DNA of 64,000 nt from Aurantibacter crassamenti (GTDB lineage: Bacteria; Bacteroidota; Bacteroidia; Flavobacteriales; Flavobacteriaceae), in contig NZ_JAFBGM010000001.1 in assembly GCF_016811105.1 (NCBI RefSeq), positions 1,740,126 to 1,804,125 on the forward strand, given 5' to 3'. A program made the position numbers and the translations under genes. Below the pieces are notes generated by a model, which was given only the letters and a program-made list of their open reading frames with translations, did not search any database and was not told where the DNA came from. Positions 46,004 to 56,244 of the stretch are shown piece after piece. Numbering within the stretch: the first letter of the stretch is position 1; each line of letters begins with the position of its first letter.

Positions 46004-47911
46004 ATGAGCAACGTAATTGTACACAGCCTTTTGACCGAATTTGATGTAAACCTATTTAAATCAGGGAAGCATTACCGAATGTATGATAAATTTGGATCAC
46101 ACCTTATAAAGGTAGACGGCAAAGCAGGTACGTATTTTGCTGTTTGGGCTCCTTCGGCTAATCAAGTATCTGTAATAGGTGATTTTAATTTTTGGACAGA
46201 TGGTGAACATAAGTTAAATGTACGATGGGATGGGTCTGGTATATGGGAAGGCTTTATACCTGGCTTAAAACAAGGTGATAAATACAAGTACAAAATTCAT
46301 AGTAACAATCATGGTATAAAAACTGAAAAAGCTGATCCATTTGCTTTGAGTTGTGAACATCCGCCAAAAACTGCTTCAATAATTTGGGACCTTAACTATA
46401 AATGGGCAGATAAGTCTTGGATGGGCTACCGTAAAGATAAGAATGCTCTTGATAAGCCGTATTCAGTATATGAAGTGCATTTAGCATCATGGAAACGTAA
46501 AATTGAAGAAAATCGCTCATTAACGTACGAAGAACTGTCTGAAGAATTTGTTGCTTATGTTAAAGAAATGGAATTTACTCATGTAGAGTTTATGCCAATA
46601 ATGGAATATCCGTATGACCCTTCATGGGGATATCAATTAACAGGGTATTTTGCTCCAACATCTCGTTTTGGTGAACCCGAAGGCCTTATGTTGTTAATAG
46701 ATAAACTACATCAAAATGATATTGGGGTCATTCTTGATTGGGTTCCCTCTCATTTTCCGGAAGATGCTCATGGGCTTGGCTTTTTTGATGGTTCAAATCT
46801 CTATGAACATCCTGATAGAAAAAGAGGATATCACCCAGATTGGAAAAGCTTAATCTTTAATTACGGACGAAATGAAGTAAAATCTTTTCTAATAAGCAAT
46901 GCACTTTTTTGGTTAGATAAGTTTCATGCCGATGGTCTAAGGGTGGATGCTGTAGCGTCAATGCTCTATTTAGATTATTCACGAGATGAAGGAGAGTGGG
47001 ATCCTAATAAGTACGGGGGTAATGAAAATTTAGAGGCCGTAGATTTTATAAAGGAGTTGAATAGGGCTGTGTATGAGAATTATCCTGATACACAGACCAT
47101 AGCTGAAGAATCAACCAATTTTACAGGAGTTTCAAAACCTATTGATTTAGGTGGGTTGGGCTTTGGTATGAAATGGATGATGGGTTGGATGCATGATACA
47201 CTTGAGTATTTTCAAAAAGAGGGTGTTTATAGAAAGCATCATCAGAATGATATAACGTTTAGCATGACCTATGCTTTTTCTGAGAATTTTATGCTTCCAT
47301 TATCTCATGATGAGGTGGTTTATGGTAAGAAATCAATAAAGGGTCGTATGACAGGTGATGAATGGCAACAATATGCTAATCTTCGGCTATTGTATGGTTA
47401 TATGTTTACGCATCCTGGCGCTAAATTGCTATTTATGGGCTCAGAATTTGGTCAGAGTGAAGAATGGAAATTTCAAGGTAGCCTTGATTGGCACCTTTTA
47501 CAATATGATTTTCATAGTGGTATTAAGCAGTATATTACCGATTTAAATTTATTATATAAAAATACACCTGCTTTGTATGAAAAACAGTTTAGCAATGAGG
47601 GTTTTGAATGGATAGATCATAGTGATGCTGAAAATTCGGTTTTATCTTATATTCGAAAAGGTCATGATGTAGAAAATGACCTAGTTGTAATTTGTAATAT
47701 GACTACAGTTATACGAGAGAATTATAAAATAGGCCTTCCTAGAAATGGAAGTTTAAAAGAAATACTCAATAGTGATGCTAAAAAGTATCAGGGTAGTGGT
47801 GTTGGAAATTTAAAAGCAATAAAAATTAAAAAGTCTACTTGGCATAATAAATCGCATTCTGCAGATGTTAAGCTACCTCCATTAGGAGTGGTAGTTCTTA
47901 AATGGACTTAA
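46004..47911 (+). CDS. glgB: 1,4-alpha-glucan branching enzyme
   Basis: A 635-residue GH13 enzyme introducing alpha-1,6 branches into glycogen. An N-terminal CBM48 (GTYFAVWAPSANQVSVIGDF, residues 43-62) precedes the barrel. Catalytic residues are Asp315 (GLRVDAV), Glu368 (IAEEST) and Asp436 (SHDEV). SWGYQLTGYFAPTSRFG is typical of GlgB. It lacks the extra N1 domain of enterobacterial GlgB, which accounts for the shorter length. An alpha-glucosidase gene follows at 152 bp; glgA and glgC are not in the window. Confidence 0.95.
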   Translation: MSNVIVHSLLTEFDVNLFKSGKHYRMYDKFGSHLIKVDGKAGTYFAVWAPSANQVSVIGDFNFWTDGEHKLNVRWDGSGIWEGFIPGLKQGDKYKYKIHSNNHGIKTEKADPFALSCEHPPKTASIIWDLNYKWADKSWMGYRKDKNALDKPYSVYEVHLASWKRKIEENRSLTYEELSEEFVAYVKEMEFTHVEFMPIMEYPYDPSWGYQLTGYFAPTSRFGEPEGLMLLIDKLHQNDIGVILDWVPSHFPEDAHGLGFFDGSNLYEHPDRKRGYHPDWKSLIFNYGRNEVKSFLISNALFWLDKFHADGLRVDAVASMLYLDYSRDEGEWDPNKYGGNENLEAVDFIKELNRAVYENYPDTQTIAEESTNFTGVSKPIDLGGLGFGMKWMMGWMHDTLEYFQKEGVYRKHHQNDITFSMTYAFSENFMLPLSHDEVVYGKKSIKGRMTGDEWQQYANLRLLYGYMFTHPGAKLLFMGSEFGQSEEWKFQGSLDWHLLQYDFHSGIKQYITDLNLLYKNTPALYEKQFSNEGFEWIDHSDAENSVLSYIRKGHDVENDLVVICNMTTVIRENYKIGLPRNGSLKEILNSDAKKYQGSGVGNLKAIKIKKSTWHNKSHSADVKLPPLGVVVLKWT

Positions 47912-48062
47912 AATCATTATGTTGTTTTCGTATTTACTAAGGCATTTTTAATATTATTGACAAGATTCTTCGCAATAATCGATGAATTGTCAAATGCGTT
48001 GTTAAAGCTTTTAATTCTTAATAGAATTGATTTCATTTGTAAGTGTTTAAATAAAGAAAATT

Positions 48063-50471
48063 ATGATTACTAATACTGAACTGGAATATAAGGGAAACTT
48101 ATTTCCGGGCAAGATATCTACATATGAGAAGAATGTTGATACCTTAATTTTTAAGGCAGACAACGATATATTTTTGCAAGTTAAAATTTTGCGAGATGGT
48201 GTTTTACGTTTTCGTTATACAAGCCACCAAGATATTAGTCAAGATTTTTCATATGCAATAACAAAATATCATAGTGAAGGATATAATTATCTAGATATTT
48301 CAGAAGATGATGACAAGTATACTATCACAACTGAAAAATTGATTTGCGAGATTCACAAAGCAGATATGCGGAAGGCTATCTATGATGCAGTTGATAAAAC
48401 ATTACTTAGTGAAGATGAACTAGGTTTTCATTGGGAAGAAAGCTATGAGTTTGGTGGTAATGTTGTGAAAATGAGCAAGATTAGTCAAGAAGGTGAAAGC
48501 TTTTATGGTCTAGGCGATAAGCCTGTGCATTTAAATTTGAAAGGCAAACGTTTTGAGAATTGGGTGACTGATTCTTATGCTTATGGAAAAGATACAGACC
48601 CTATTTATAAATCAATTCCGTTTTATGTTGGCTTACATAAATCGAAAGCATACGGAGTATTTTTTGACAATACGTTCCGTTCTTTTTTCGATTTTTCAAG
48701 TGAGCGCAGAAATGTGACTAGTTTTTGGGCACAAGGGGGTGAAATGAACTATTATTTCATCTATGGTCCAGATATGGCTGATGTGGTTGCTGATTATACT
48801 GATTTAACTGGTAAGCCGCACCATTTGCCGCCAATGTGGGCGTTAGGCTATCATCAATGTAAATGGAGTTATTATCCTGAATCAAAAGTAAAAGAAATAA
48901 CCAGTAAGTTTAGAGAATTGCAGATTCCTTGTGATGCTATCTATCTTGATATTGATTACATGGAAGGCTTTAGATGCTTTACGTGGAATAAAGAATATTT
49001 TCCAGATCCTAAACGCATGGTGAAAGAGCTTGAAGAAGATGGTTTTAAAACTGTTGTTATCATTGATCCAGGAATTAAGATTGACCCTGAAAATGATGTC
49101 TTTCAAGAGGCACTTGAAAAAGATTACTTCTGTAAACGTGCAGATGGCCCGTATATGAAGGGTAAAGTTTGGCCAGGAGAGTGTTATTTTCCAGATTTTA
49201 CTAAACCTGAAGTGCGCGATTGGTGGGCTGGGTTGTATAAAGAACTTATTGAAGACGTAGGTGTTCATGGTGTTTGGAATGATATGAATGAGCCTGCAAT
49301 TATGGAGGTGCCAAACAAAACGTTTCCAAATGATGTAAGACATGATTATGATGGTAACCCTTGTAGTCATAGAAAAGCACACAATATATATGGAATGCAA
49401 ATGGCTAGGGCAACCTACCATGGTGTAAAAAAATTCATTTATCCAAAGAGACCATTTGTAATTACTAGATCCGCTTATTCAGGAACGCAACGTTACACAT
49501 CTTCTTGGACAGGTGATAATGTAGCTACTTGGGAACATTTATGGATTGCCAATATTCAAGCACAGCGTATGTGTATGTCTGGTTTTTCATTTATTGGATC
49601 TGATATTGGTGGTTTTGCAGAACAACCCAATGGCGAGTTATATGCACGTTGGATACAATTAGGTATTTTTCACCCTTTTTGTAGAACCCATTCATCGGGT
49701 GATCATGGGGATCAAGAGCCTTGGGCTTTTGATGAAGGTGTAACTGATGTTGTGCGTAAATTTATTGAAATTCGTTATCAACTTTTACCATATTTATATA
49801 GCACATTCTGGAAATACGCAAATGAAGGTGTGCCAATGTTAAAGTCTTTGGTTATGATTGATCAAGCTGATACTCAAACGCATTTTAGAACAGATGAATT
49901 TGTGGTTGGTGATCATATATTGGTTTGTCCAATTCTAGAGCCAAACGCGAGAGGTAGAAGAATGTATGTGCCTAGAGGAAGATGGTTTAATTATTGGACC
50001 AATGAAGTTGTAACAGGCGGAAAAGAGCAATGGGTAGATGCGGATATTGATTTTATACCATTTTTTATTCGTGAAGGCGCTATTATTCCTAAATATCCTA
50101 TTCAGCAATATGTAGGTGAAAAAGAAATTACTGAGCTTGTTCTTGATGTTTACTATAAAAAAGGTAAAGAAAAGTCAATGGTATATGAAGATGCTAATGA
50201 TGGCTTTGAATATACAAATGGTGTATTTAGTAAACGAAACTTTAGTCTTACAGGAAAAGATAACGAAGTAGTTATTCAGCAATATAAGGCTGGTAAGTAT
50301 GTAACATCATATGATACATTTAAAATAAACTTGTATGGTTTGCCATTCAAAATCTATAAAATTAAGATTGATGACGAAGAGATATTATTCAAGGATTTAA
50401 ATGTAGATGGTGATAATTCAATAGTTGTCAAGAAAGCGTTTGACGTGCTTCGTATTATTGGTAAAAAATAA
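48063..50471 (+). CDS. GH31 alpha-glucosidase
   Basis: An 802-residue glycoside hydrolase. The nucleophile is Asp407 in GVWNDMNEPAI and the acid/base Asp485 in SSWTGDNVATW; RSAYSGTQRY and HPFCRTHSSGDHG complete the active site. An N-terminal galactose-mutarotase-like domain (about 50-240) and a C-terminal beta-sandwich surround the barrel. No signal peptide is visible, so it is probably cytoplasmic and acts on maltose- or isomaltose-type oligosaccharides. It follows glgB in the same direction, and a sugar MFS gene converges on it. Confidence 0.94.
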   Translation: MITNTELEYKGNLFPGKISTYEKNVDTLIFKADNDIFLQVKILRDGVLRFRYTSHQDISQDFSYAITKYHSEGYNYLDISEDDDKYTITTEKLICEIHKADMRKAIYDAVDKTLLSEDELGFHWEESYEFGGNVVKMSKISQEGESFYGLGDKPVHLNLKGKRFENWVTDSYAYGKDTDPIYKSIPFYVGLHKSKAYGVFFDNTFRSFFDFSSERRNVTSFWAQGGEMNYYFIYGPDMADVVADYTDLTGKPHHLPPMWALGYHQCKWSYYPESKVKEITSKFRELQIPCDAIYLDIDYMEGFRCFTWNKEYFPDPKRMVKELEEDGFKTVVIIDPGIKIDPENDVFQEALEKDYFCKRADGPYMKGKVWPGECYFPDFTKPEVRDWWAGLYKELIEDVGVHGVWNDMNEPAIMEVPNKTFPNDVRHDYDGNPCSHRKAHNIYGMQMARATYHGVKKFIYPKRPFVITRSAYSGTQRYTSSWTGDNVATWEHLWIANIQAQRMCMSGFSFIGSDIGGFAEQPNGELYARWIQLGIFHPFCRTHSSGDHGDQEPWAFDEGVTDVVRKFIEIRYQLLPYLYSTFWKYANEGVPMLKSLVMIDQADTQTHFRTDEFVVGDHILVCPILEPNARGRRMYVPRGRWFNYWTNEVVTGGKEQWVDADIDFIPFFIREGAIIPKYPIQQYVGEKEITELVLDVYYKKGKEKSMVYEDANDGFEYTNGVFSKRNFSLTGKDNEVVIQQYKAGKYVTSYDTFKINLYGLPFKIYKIKIDDEEILFKDLNVDGDNSIVVKKAFDVLRIIGKK

Positions 50472-50554
50472 GTTCAGAATAATGTAACAATTTTCATTTT
50501 GATCAGTCTATTATATAGAGAAATGTCATTGTGATATTTTGAATTGGTCAGTGC

Positions 50555-50582
50555 AAAGCCATCTACAGTAGTAGATGGCTTT
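50555..50582 (+). terminator. Terminator after the GH31 gene
   Basis: AAAGCCATCTAC-AGTA-GTAGATGGCTTT is a perfect 12-bp stem followed by TGTTTATTT, 83 bp after the GH31 stop. Confidence 0.75.
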
Positions 50583-50608
50583 GTTTATTTAATAAAATAG
50601 TTATAAAG

Positions 50609-50637
50609 AAAAAGCCCTGACTATTGTCAGGGCTTTT
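50609..50637. terminator. Second, bidirectional terminator
   Basis: AAAAAGCCCTGAC and GTCAGGGCTTTTT form a 13-bp stem around a 3-4-nt loop. Its symmetrical A/T arms can stop transcripts from either side, including the minus-strand mini-gene ending at 50714. Confidence 0.75.
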
Positions 50638-50713
50638 TGGCTTGTCAAAATCAAATTTTTAATAATAAATAGGAATTAGTAAGATTTAATTTGGGGTTGT
50701 TGTACTTTTCTAA

Positions 50714-50842
50714 TTAATATATTCCAACGGCAACGAGTAGTAATCCTACCACAACCGAAATTAAAATACCAACAAGAAAAATGACCATAACTTTCAAAAA
50801 TCCGTTTAACATTCGGGTTCCAAATGTAATATCAGTTTCCAT
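50714..50842 (-). CDS. Membrane mini-protein (42 residues)
   Basis: Reads METDITFGTRMLNGFLKVMV and continues as one hydrophobic helix (IFLVGILISVVVGLLLVAVG) to the stop. It lies between the sugar transporter gene (50983) and a terminator, on the same strand. Only the strong single-span composition and the context support it; no family known. Confidence 0.45.
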   Translation of the reverse strand: METDITFGTRMLNGFLKVMVIFLVGILISVVVGLLLVAVGIY

Positions 50843-50982
50843 AAATTTACTATTTGTAATAAATATAATAAAAAAAAGTAACTGTATTGCAGTGTGTTAT
50901 GATTAATCGGTGATTAACATAGCACTTATTTTACTGTTTCGGTATACGGTAAAAATACTCGGTTAAAGTGTGATTTTGATTC

Positions 50983-52338
50983 TTAGGAAGCCTCTTTTTT
51001 TCCACTAAGTTTTTTGCTTAATTCTTCTAATGATACTCCTTTTGTTTCAGGCATCATAAAAAGAACAAAAAGTAATTGTAATACCATCATACCTGCAAAA
51101 AAGATAAAAATCGGCCACGGATTATCTTTAAAAATACCATCTTCTGAATCCAGAAAAATAGGGGTAATTAAGGTTATTATTGCTGCAAATACCCAATGCG
51201 TTCCAGTTCCCCAAGATTGACCAAATGCACGAACTTTATTAGGAAAAATTTCTGAAATAAAAACCCAAATAACTGCACCTTGACCAACAGCATGTGAAGC
51301 AATAAATATCAGCACAAAGGTCAATAATAAAGCAGAACTCGCACCTGAATAAAAGCACCAGCCTACCATGCCAAGGCTTATGATATAACCAATAGACCCT
51401 ATTTTCATTAATTGTTTTCTACCTAATTTGTCAATTAGCCATACACCTACAAACGTAAATATTAAGTTTACTATACCAATCGCTATAGAACTGAATAATG
51501 ACTCTTGTGCAGCAAGTCCTGCACGTTCTAGAATTTCTGGTGCATAGTACAACACAAAATTGATTCCAGATAATTGGTTGAAAAATGCAATTAAAAAGGC
51601 AAGCAATAGCGGTGTGTTATATCGACCAGAAAATAGCTTTTCCTTTACATTATTGATAGACACACTGTCTTTAATCTCTTTTAACTTACTTAAAGCTTGA
51701 TTTTCGCTATAAATCAACTTTAAAGTATTAAGCGCCCCAGCATCATCGCCTTTTGTGATGGCCAACCATCTCGGGCTGTTGGGTATACTTACTACCATTA
51801 TGGTATATAAAATAGCAGGTATAGCTTCAACGCCCAGCATCCAGCGCCAGTCATTACTTCCGCCAACACCTTGTAGTAGGTAGTTAGAAATAAAGGCAAT
51901 TAAGATTCCTAAAACTAAATTGAACTGATATAAGGCTCCAAGTTTTCCTCTATTTTCTGGTGATGAAATTTCTGATATATAAATTGGGGCAGCTACTGAT
52001 GATGCGCCAACACCTAATCCTCCTATAAATCTAAAAAATGAAAACATATACGGGTCTGTAGCGATACCAGAGCCAATAGCAGAAAAGGCATAAAGAATAC
52101 CTATCCAAAATAAGGTCTTTTTTCTGCCAAAACGGTCGCAGGGTAAACCTCCAAATAAAGAGCCAATTACTGTACCCCAAAGAGCCATAGACATAATAAA
52201 GGTGCCATGAAACCACGGTGAAGTATCCCAGAGTTCTTTAATAGGTAAATTGGCACCGCTAATAACAACAGTATCAAATCCGAATAGGAAACCTGAAAGT
52301 GCAGCTGTGAGTGATATTCGGAAAAGTTTGGAGTTCAT
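50983..52338 (-). CDS. Sugar porter (MFS), XylE/GalP/glucose type
   Basis: A 451-residue, 12-span transporter. Signatures of the sugar-porter family: GFLFGFDTVVISGA (N-terminus), GGLPCDRFGRKK (motif between helices 2 and 3), QLSGINFVLYYAPEI (helix 7, hexose-binding QLSGIN), VWVFISEIFPNKVRAFGQ-like sequence near residue 355, and PETKGVSLEEL at the end. Imports a hexose, pentose or disaccharide with H+ or Na+. Convergent with GH31 and glgB, it may supply that alpha-glucan module. Confidence 0.93.
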   Translation of the reverse strand: MNSKLFRISLTAALSGFLFGFDTVVISGANLPIKELWDTSPWFHGTFIMSMALWGTVIGSLFGGLPCDRFGRKKTLFWIGILYAFSAIGSGIATDPYMFSFFRFIGGLGVGASSVAAPIYISEISSPENRGKLGALYQFNLVLGILIAFISNYLLQGVGGSNDWRWMLGVEAIPAILYTIMVVSIPNSPRWLAITKGDDAGALNTLKLIYSENQALSKLKEIKDSVSINNVKEKLFSGRYNTPLLLAFLIAFFNQLSGINFVLYYAPEILERAGLAAQESLFSSIAIGIVNLIFTFVGVWLIDKLGRKQLMKIGSIGYIISLGMVGWCFYSGASSALLLTFVLIFIASHAVGQGAVIWVFISEIFPNKVRAFGQSWGTGTHWVFAAIITLITPIFLDSEDGIFKDNPWPIFIFFAGMMVLQLLFVLFMMPETKGVSLEELSKKLSGKKEAS

Positions 52339-52400
52339 TTTGTTTGGCTTTATGGTTTTCGTAAAACTAACAAAAAATAAACAACTGAGCTTTCTAAAAA

Positions 52401-52622
52401 TTATAAAGTGACGATGCTTGGTTTGAGCGAATCTGAACGTTTAGATTTTTTCTTTTTTAACGTTTTAATACTGTCGATTTTTCTGCGTGTTTTCTTTATT
52501 TCTTCAACATCTTTGTGGTTTGTTGAAGGTTCTTGTGGCTTAGGTTTTTGAATACATCCATCACAAGCTATGAAAGTAAAGAATAGGTAGAATATAAATA
52601 GAAATGTTTTTGACAATTTCAT
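52401..52622 (-). CDS. Small Lys-rich lipoprotein, unknown function
   Basis: A 73-residue protein with a signal peptide and lipobox-like FIACDGC (Cys20), followed by a strongly basic, proline-containing tail (RRKIDSIKTLKKKKSKRSDS). It starts 17 bp after the waaA stop on the same strand, so the two may be co-transcribed. Confidence 0.6.
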   Translation of the reverse strand: MKLSKTFLFIFYLFFTFIACDGCIQKPKPQEPSTNHKDVEEIKKTRRKIDSIKTLKKKKSKRSDSLKPSIVTL

Positions 52623-52639
52623 TACACTAACGATATGGG

Positions 52640-53881
52640 TTAGAGTAATGTACGTATATATGAGGTTATTTGGATGCTTGCGCCTTTATTCTCGGTCACG
52701 TAGTTGGCGTTAATCGCTCCAGCTTCTTTCATTAAAGAATATTGGTTTTTGTCTAAAAATTCGTCTAATAATTGTTTGAAACCCTCAGTATTAGAAATTA
52801 ATTGAATTCCTTTAATCTTGACCATTTCTTCAGCTTCTTTAAAACCGTGATAATTGGGGCCAATTATTACCGGAATACCAAAAACTGCAGGTTCAAGGGT
52901 GTTGTGCAACCCCGTAGCAAAGCCACCACCGACATATGCAATATCTGCATAGCTATATATCTGGGTAAGTAGTCCGATATTGTCGATAATTATTACATCG
53001 TAATTCTGAGTATCTAATTGATTTCGCTCAGAATAAAGTGCCGTCTTTTTTTTAATTGAATTTTTTAGTTTTTCAATTTGATCTAGTTTGATGTTGTGTG
53101 GCGCAATAATCCATTTTATGGGAAGAGAAGAGCTATTGATGGTAGTTACAATTATTTGCTCATCTTCAGGCCAAGAACTTCCGGCGACAAAGCAGGTTTG
53201 ATTTTGTTTGAAGTTTTGAATGGTTTCATTGTAATTGTCGCGCTCTAAAATTTGCGCCACTCGATCAAAACGTGTGTCTCCACTTATTGTAACATTATTT
53301 ATTTTGATGGACCTTAATAAGGTGCTAGACTTTTCATCTTGCACAAAAATATGTTGAAATCTTTTAAGAGCCTTTCGCATAAAGCCACCATAGCTTTTAA
53401 AGTAAACTTGATTTTTATTAAAAATAGCTGAAACCAAGATTGTTGGTGTTTTTCTTTTTTGCAGCTCATTTAGAAAGTTAGGCCAGATTTCATATTTAAT
53501 GAAAATTGCCAATTTTGGATTCACTTTGTTTAAGAATTTATGAGCGTTTCCTATTGTGTCCATTGGAAGATAGCACACTGCATCAGCCACTTTGGTTTCT
53601 TTTTTTACTTCATAACCAGAAGGTGAGAAGAAAGTTACGAGTATTTTATAAGTAGGGTATTCTAATTTTAATTTTTCAATAATAGGTAATCCTTGCTCAA
53701 ATTCACCTAATGATGCCACATGAACCCAAATAACTTCATCTTTGGGTGAGATCTGTTTGTTTAAGACTGCGAAGGTGTTTTTTCTTCCCTTTACAAACAG
53801 ACTTATTTTTTTATTAAATAAGGCTATTAGTTGCAGCAGCAACCATGCGAATTGAACAAAAAGATTATAAATGAAATACAC
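52640..53881 (-). CDS. waaA: 3-deoxy-D-manno-octulosonic acid transferase (Kdo transferase)
   Basis: A 413-residue GT30 glycosyltransferase with an N-terminal membrane helix (about 5-20). WVHVASLGEFEQGLPIIEKL carries the catalytic-type Glu, and the acceptor loop and CMP-Kdo site lie in VAGSSWPEDEQ and AYVGGGFATGLHNTLEPAVFG. It adds Kdo to lipid IV-A in lipopolysaccharide synthesis. Divergent from the aminotransferase gene. Confidence 0.95.
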   Translation of the reverse strand: MYFIYNLFVQFAWLLLQLIALFNKKISLFVKGRKNTFAVLNKQISPKDEVIWVHVASLGEFEQGLPIIEKLKLEYPTYKILVTFFSPSGYEVKKETKVADAVCYLPMDTIGNAHKFLNKVNPKLAIFIKYEIWPNFLNELQKRKTPTILVSAIFNKNQVYFKSYGGFMRKALKRFQHIFVQDEKSSTLLRSIKINNVTISGDTRFDRVAQILERDNYNETIQNFKQNQTCFVAGSSWPEDEQIIVTTINSSSLPIKWIIAPHNIKLDQIEKLKNSIKKKTALYSERNQLDTQNYDVIIIDNIGLLTQIYSYADIAYVGGGFATGLHNTLEPAVFGIPVIIGPNYHGFKEAEEMVKIKGIQLISNTEGFKQLLDEFLDKNQYSLMKEAGAINANYVTENKGASIQITSYIRTLL

Positions 53882-53951
53882 TGAAAAATACTTTGATGCG
53901 AAAATACTTCTTCTTTTCTAAATACATTCAAAATCATATATCGGCATTTTG

Positions 53952-53959
53952 TATTTTTG
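53952..53959 (+). promoter_or_regulatory. Promoter -7 element (TATTTTTG)
   Basis: A perfect TAnnTTTG 22 bp upstream of the aminotransferase GTG. The -33 region is not clear. Confidence 0.4.
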
Positions 53960-53981
53960 TGTAACTCTATAAACATCCTTC

Positions 53982-55139
53982 GTGAAAAAAATACAGATGG
54001 TCGACCTCAAAGGCCAGTATCAAGAGATAAAAGAACAAGTAAATAACGGAATAGCCTCGGTTTTAGATTCGTCAGCGTATATCAACGGTCCAGAGGTGCA
54101 TGCCTTTCAAAGTGAATTAGAGCAATACCTTGGCGTCAAACATGTCATACCTTGTGCGAATGGCACTGATGCTTTGCAAATTGCCATGATGGGTCTTGGG
54201 CTTAAACCTGGTGATGAGGTGATTACTGCTGATTTTACTTTTGCTGCAACAGTAGAGGTTATAGCAGTATTGCAGCTTACTCCGGTTTTAGTGGATGTAG
54301 ATCCAGATAACTTTAATATAGATATTGAGGCAATTAAACGCGCAATTACACCAAAGACAAAGGCTATTGTGCCAGTGCATCTTTTTGGTCAATGTGCTAA
54401 TATGGACGCTATTCTTGAAATCGCAGAAAAAAACAACCTTTTTGTGATTGAAGACAATGCACAGGCAATTGGTGCTAATCATACATTTAAAGATGGTGGC
54501 AAAAAAAAGTCAGGTGTAATGGGGCATGTGGGTTCAACATCTTTTTTTCCATCAAAGAATTTAGGTTGTTATGGTGATGGTGGTGCTATTTTTACAAATG
54601 ATGATGATTTGGCGCATACTATAAGAGGTATCGTTAATCATGGAATGTATCGTAGATATTATCATGATGTAGTGGGAGTGAATTCAAGGCTTGACTCTAT
54701 ACAAGCTGTAGTTTTACGTGCAAAATTGCCGCTGCTAGACACTTATTGTGAAAAACGAAGAGCAGCTGCTAGAAAATATTCAAAGGCTTTTGAAGGTCAA
54801 GAACATATTGTAGTTCCTAAAATGGTTGATGTTGATTCTGAAATCAATTACAATTATGAATGTCATGTTTTTCATCAATATACTTTAAAAATTGTTAATG
54901 GTAAACGAGATGCTCTCGCTGAACATTTGAATTCAAAAGATATTCCGCATGGGGTGTATTATCCGGTGCCATTACATTTACAAAAGGCATATAAAGATGA
55001 ACGATATAAAGAGTCAGATTTTCCGGTAACCAACCAACTTGTAAAAGAGGTTATTTCATTGCCAATGCACACAGAACTTGATGACGAACAGATTAACTAT
55101 ATTACTGAGACCATCATCGGTTTTGTTAATGAAAAGTGA
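53982..55139 (+). CDS. DegT/DnrJ/EryC1/StrS-family sugar aminotransferase
   Basis: A 385-residue PLP enzyme. PCANGTDALQIAMMGLGLKP binds PLP phosphate, FVIEDNAQAIG holds the cofactor Asp, and Lys192 in STSFFPSKNLGCYGDGGA forms the Schiff base. Members transfer an amino group to nucleotide-linked keto sugars used for LPS or capsule. The start is GTG (53982). It precedes galE by 84 bp, suggesting a surface-sugar pathway. The exact sugar is unknown. Confidence 0.9.
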   Translation: MKKIQMVDLKGQYQEIKEQVNNGIASVLDSSAYINGPEVHAFQSELEQYLGVKHVIPCANGTDALQIAMMGLGLKPGDEVITADFTFAATVEVIAVLQLTPVLVDVDPDNFNIDIEAIKRAITPKTKAIVPVHLFGQCANMDAILEIAEKNNLFVIEDNAQAIGANHTFKDGGKKKSGVMGHVGSTSFFPSKNLGCYGDGGAIFTNDDDLAHTIRGIVNHGMYRRYYHDVVGVNSRLDSIQAVVLRAKLPLLDTYCEKRRAAARKYSKAFEGQEHIVVPKMVDVDSEINYNYECHVFHQYTLKIVNGKRDALAEHLNSKDIPHGVYYPVPLHLQKAYKDERYKESDFPVTNQLVKEVISLPMHTELDDEQINYITETIIGFVNEK

Positions 55140-55223
55140 TTTATTGTCTTAGGTTTGCACTTCTTACAAAATAGAATATCATTAATTTCTGGAGATTTCA
55201 GAAATAAAGTAAAATAATTTTTG

Positions 55224-56240
55224 ATGAAAATACTTGTTACTGGCGGATTAGGTTTTATAGGTTCTCATACAGTTGTTGAATTGCAAAACCAAGGTTTTGA
55301 AGTTATAATTATTGATGACTGCTCAAATTCAACAGAGAAGGTGTTAGACGGCATAGTAGCAATAACAGGAAAGCTTCCATTATTCGAAAAATTAGATTTA
55401 AAAAATCGCGATAAGGTCGAAGATTTTTTCAAAAAACATGATGATATTGAAGGTGTTATACATTTTGCAGCCTCGAAGGCGGTAGGAGAGAGCGTTGAAA
55501 AACCATTGTTGTATTACGAGAACAATATTGGAACCTTGGTTTATATCTTGAAAGAACTTTCACAGAAAGCAAAGTCAAGTTTCATTTTTAGCTCTTCTTG
55601 TACCGTTTACGGGCAGGCTGATGTAATGCCTATTACCGAAGATGCTCCAGTTAAAACTGCAGAGTCTCCGTACGGAAATACAAAGCAAATGGGTGAAGAG
55701 ATAATTTCAGACACTTGTAAGGTTACACCTAGTTTGAATGCAATTGCGCTACGCTATTTTAATCCTATGGGTGCACACCCTAGTGTTGAAATAGGTGAGT
55801 TGCCAACAGGAGTTCCGCAGAATTTGGTTCCTTTTATTACACAAACTGGAGTTGGAATGCGAGAACAACTGTCTGTTTTTGGTGATGATTATCCAACTTC
55901 AGATGGTACAGCTGTACGTGATTATATTTATGTTGTTGACTTAGCTAAGGCTCATGTAATTGCATTAAAACGTTTATTGGAAAATAAAAATGATTCCAAT
56001 TATGAGGTTTTTAATGTTGGTACTGGTACTGGTAGTAGTGTTCTTGAGGTGATAAAAAGTTTCGAAAAAGTTTCAGGTAAGAAATTGAATTATAAAATAA
56101 TGAATCGTAGAGCTGGTGATATCACTTCGGCTTACGCTGATACCACGAAAGCAAATAATGTTTTAGGTTGGAAATCGGAATACACCTTAGATCAGGCAAT
56201 GAAATCTGCTTGGGATTGGGAACAGAAAATTAGAAAGTAG
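55224..56240 (+). CDS. galE: UDP-glucose 4-epimerase
   Basis: A 338-residue extended SDR protein. The NAD loop is TGGLGFIGSHT. The catalytic motif is SPYGNTK (Tyr and Lys), preceded by the Ser triad member in SSSCTVYG, and RYFNPMGAHPS is diagnostic of GalE. It interconverts UDP-glucose and UDP-galactose. I start at the ATG (55224), dropping a TTG one codon earlier. Confidence 0.94.
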   Translation: MKILVTGGLGFIGSHTVVELQNQGFEVIIIDDCSNSTEKVLDGIVAITGKLPLFEKLDLKNRDKVEDFFKKHDDIEGVIHFAASKAVGESVEKPLLYYENNIGTLVYILKELSQKAKSSFIFSSSCTVYGQADVMPITEDAPVKTAESPYGNTKQMGEEIISDTCKVTPSLNAIALRYFNPMGAHPSVEIGELPTGVPQNLVPFITQTGVGMREQLSVFGDDYPTSDGTAVRDYIYVVDLAKAHVIALKRLLENKNDSNYEVFNVGTGTGSSVLEVIKSFEKVSGKKLNYKIMNRRAGDITSAYADTTKANNVLGWKSEYTLDQAMKSAWDWEQKIRK

Positions 56241-56244
56241 TTCT

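Noticed and set aside
48882-49421. Antisense frame inside the GH31 gene
   Set aside because: It covers the highly conserved catalytic region of GH31 and has no protein-like domain structure.
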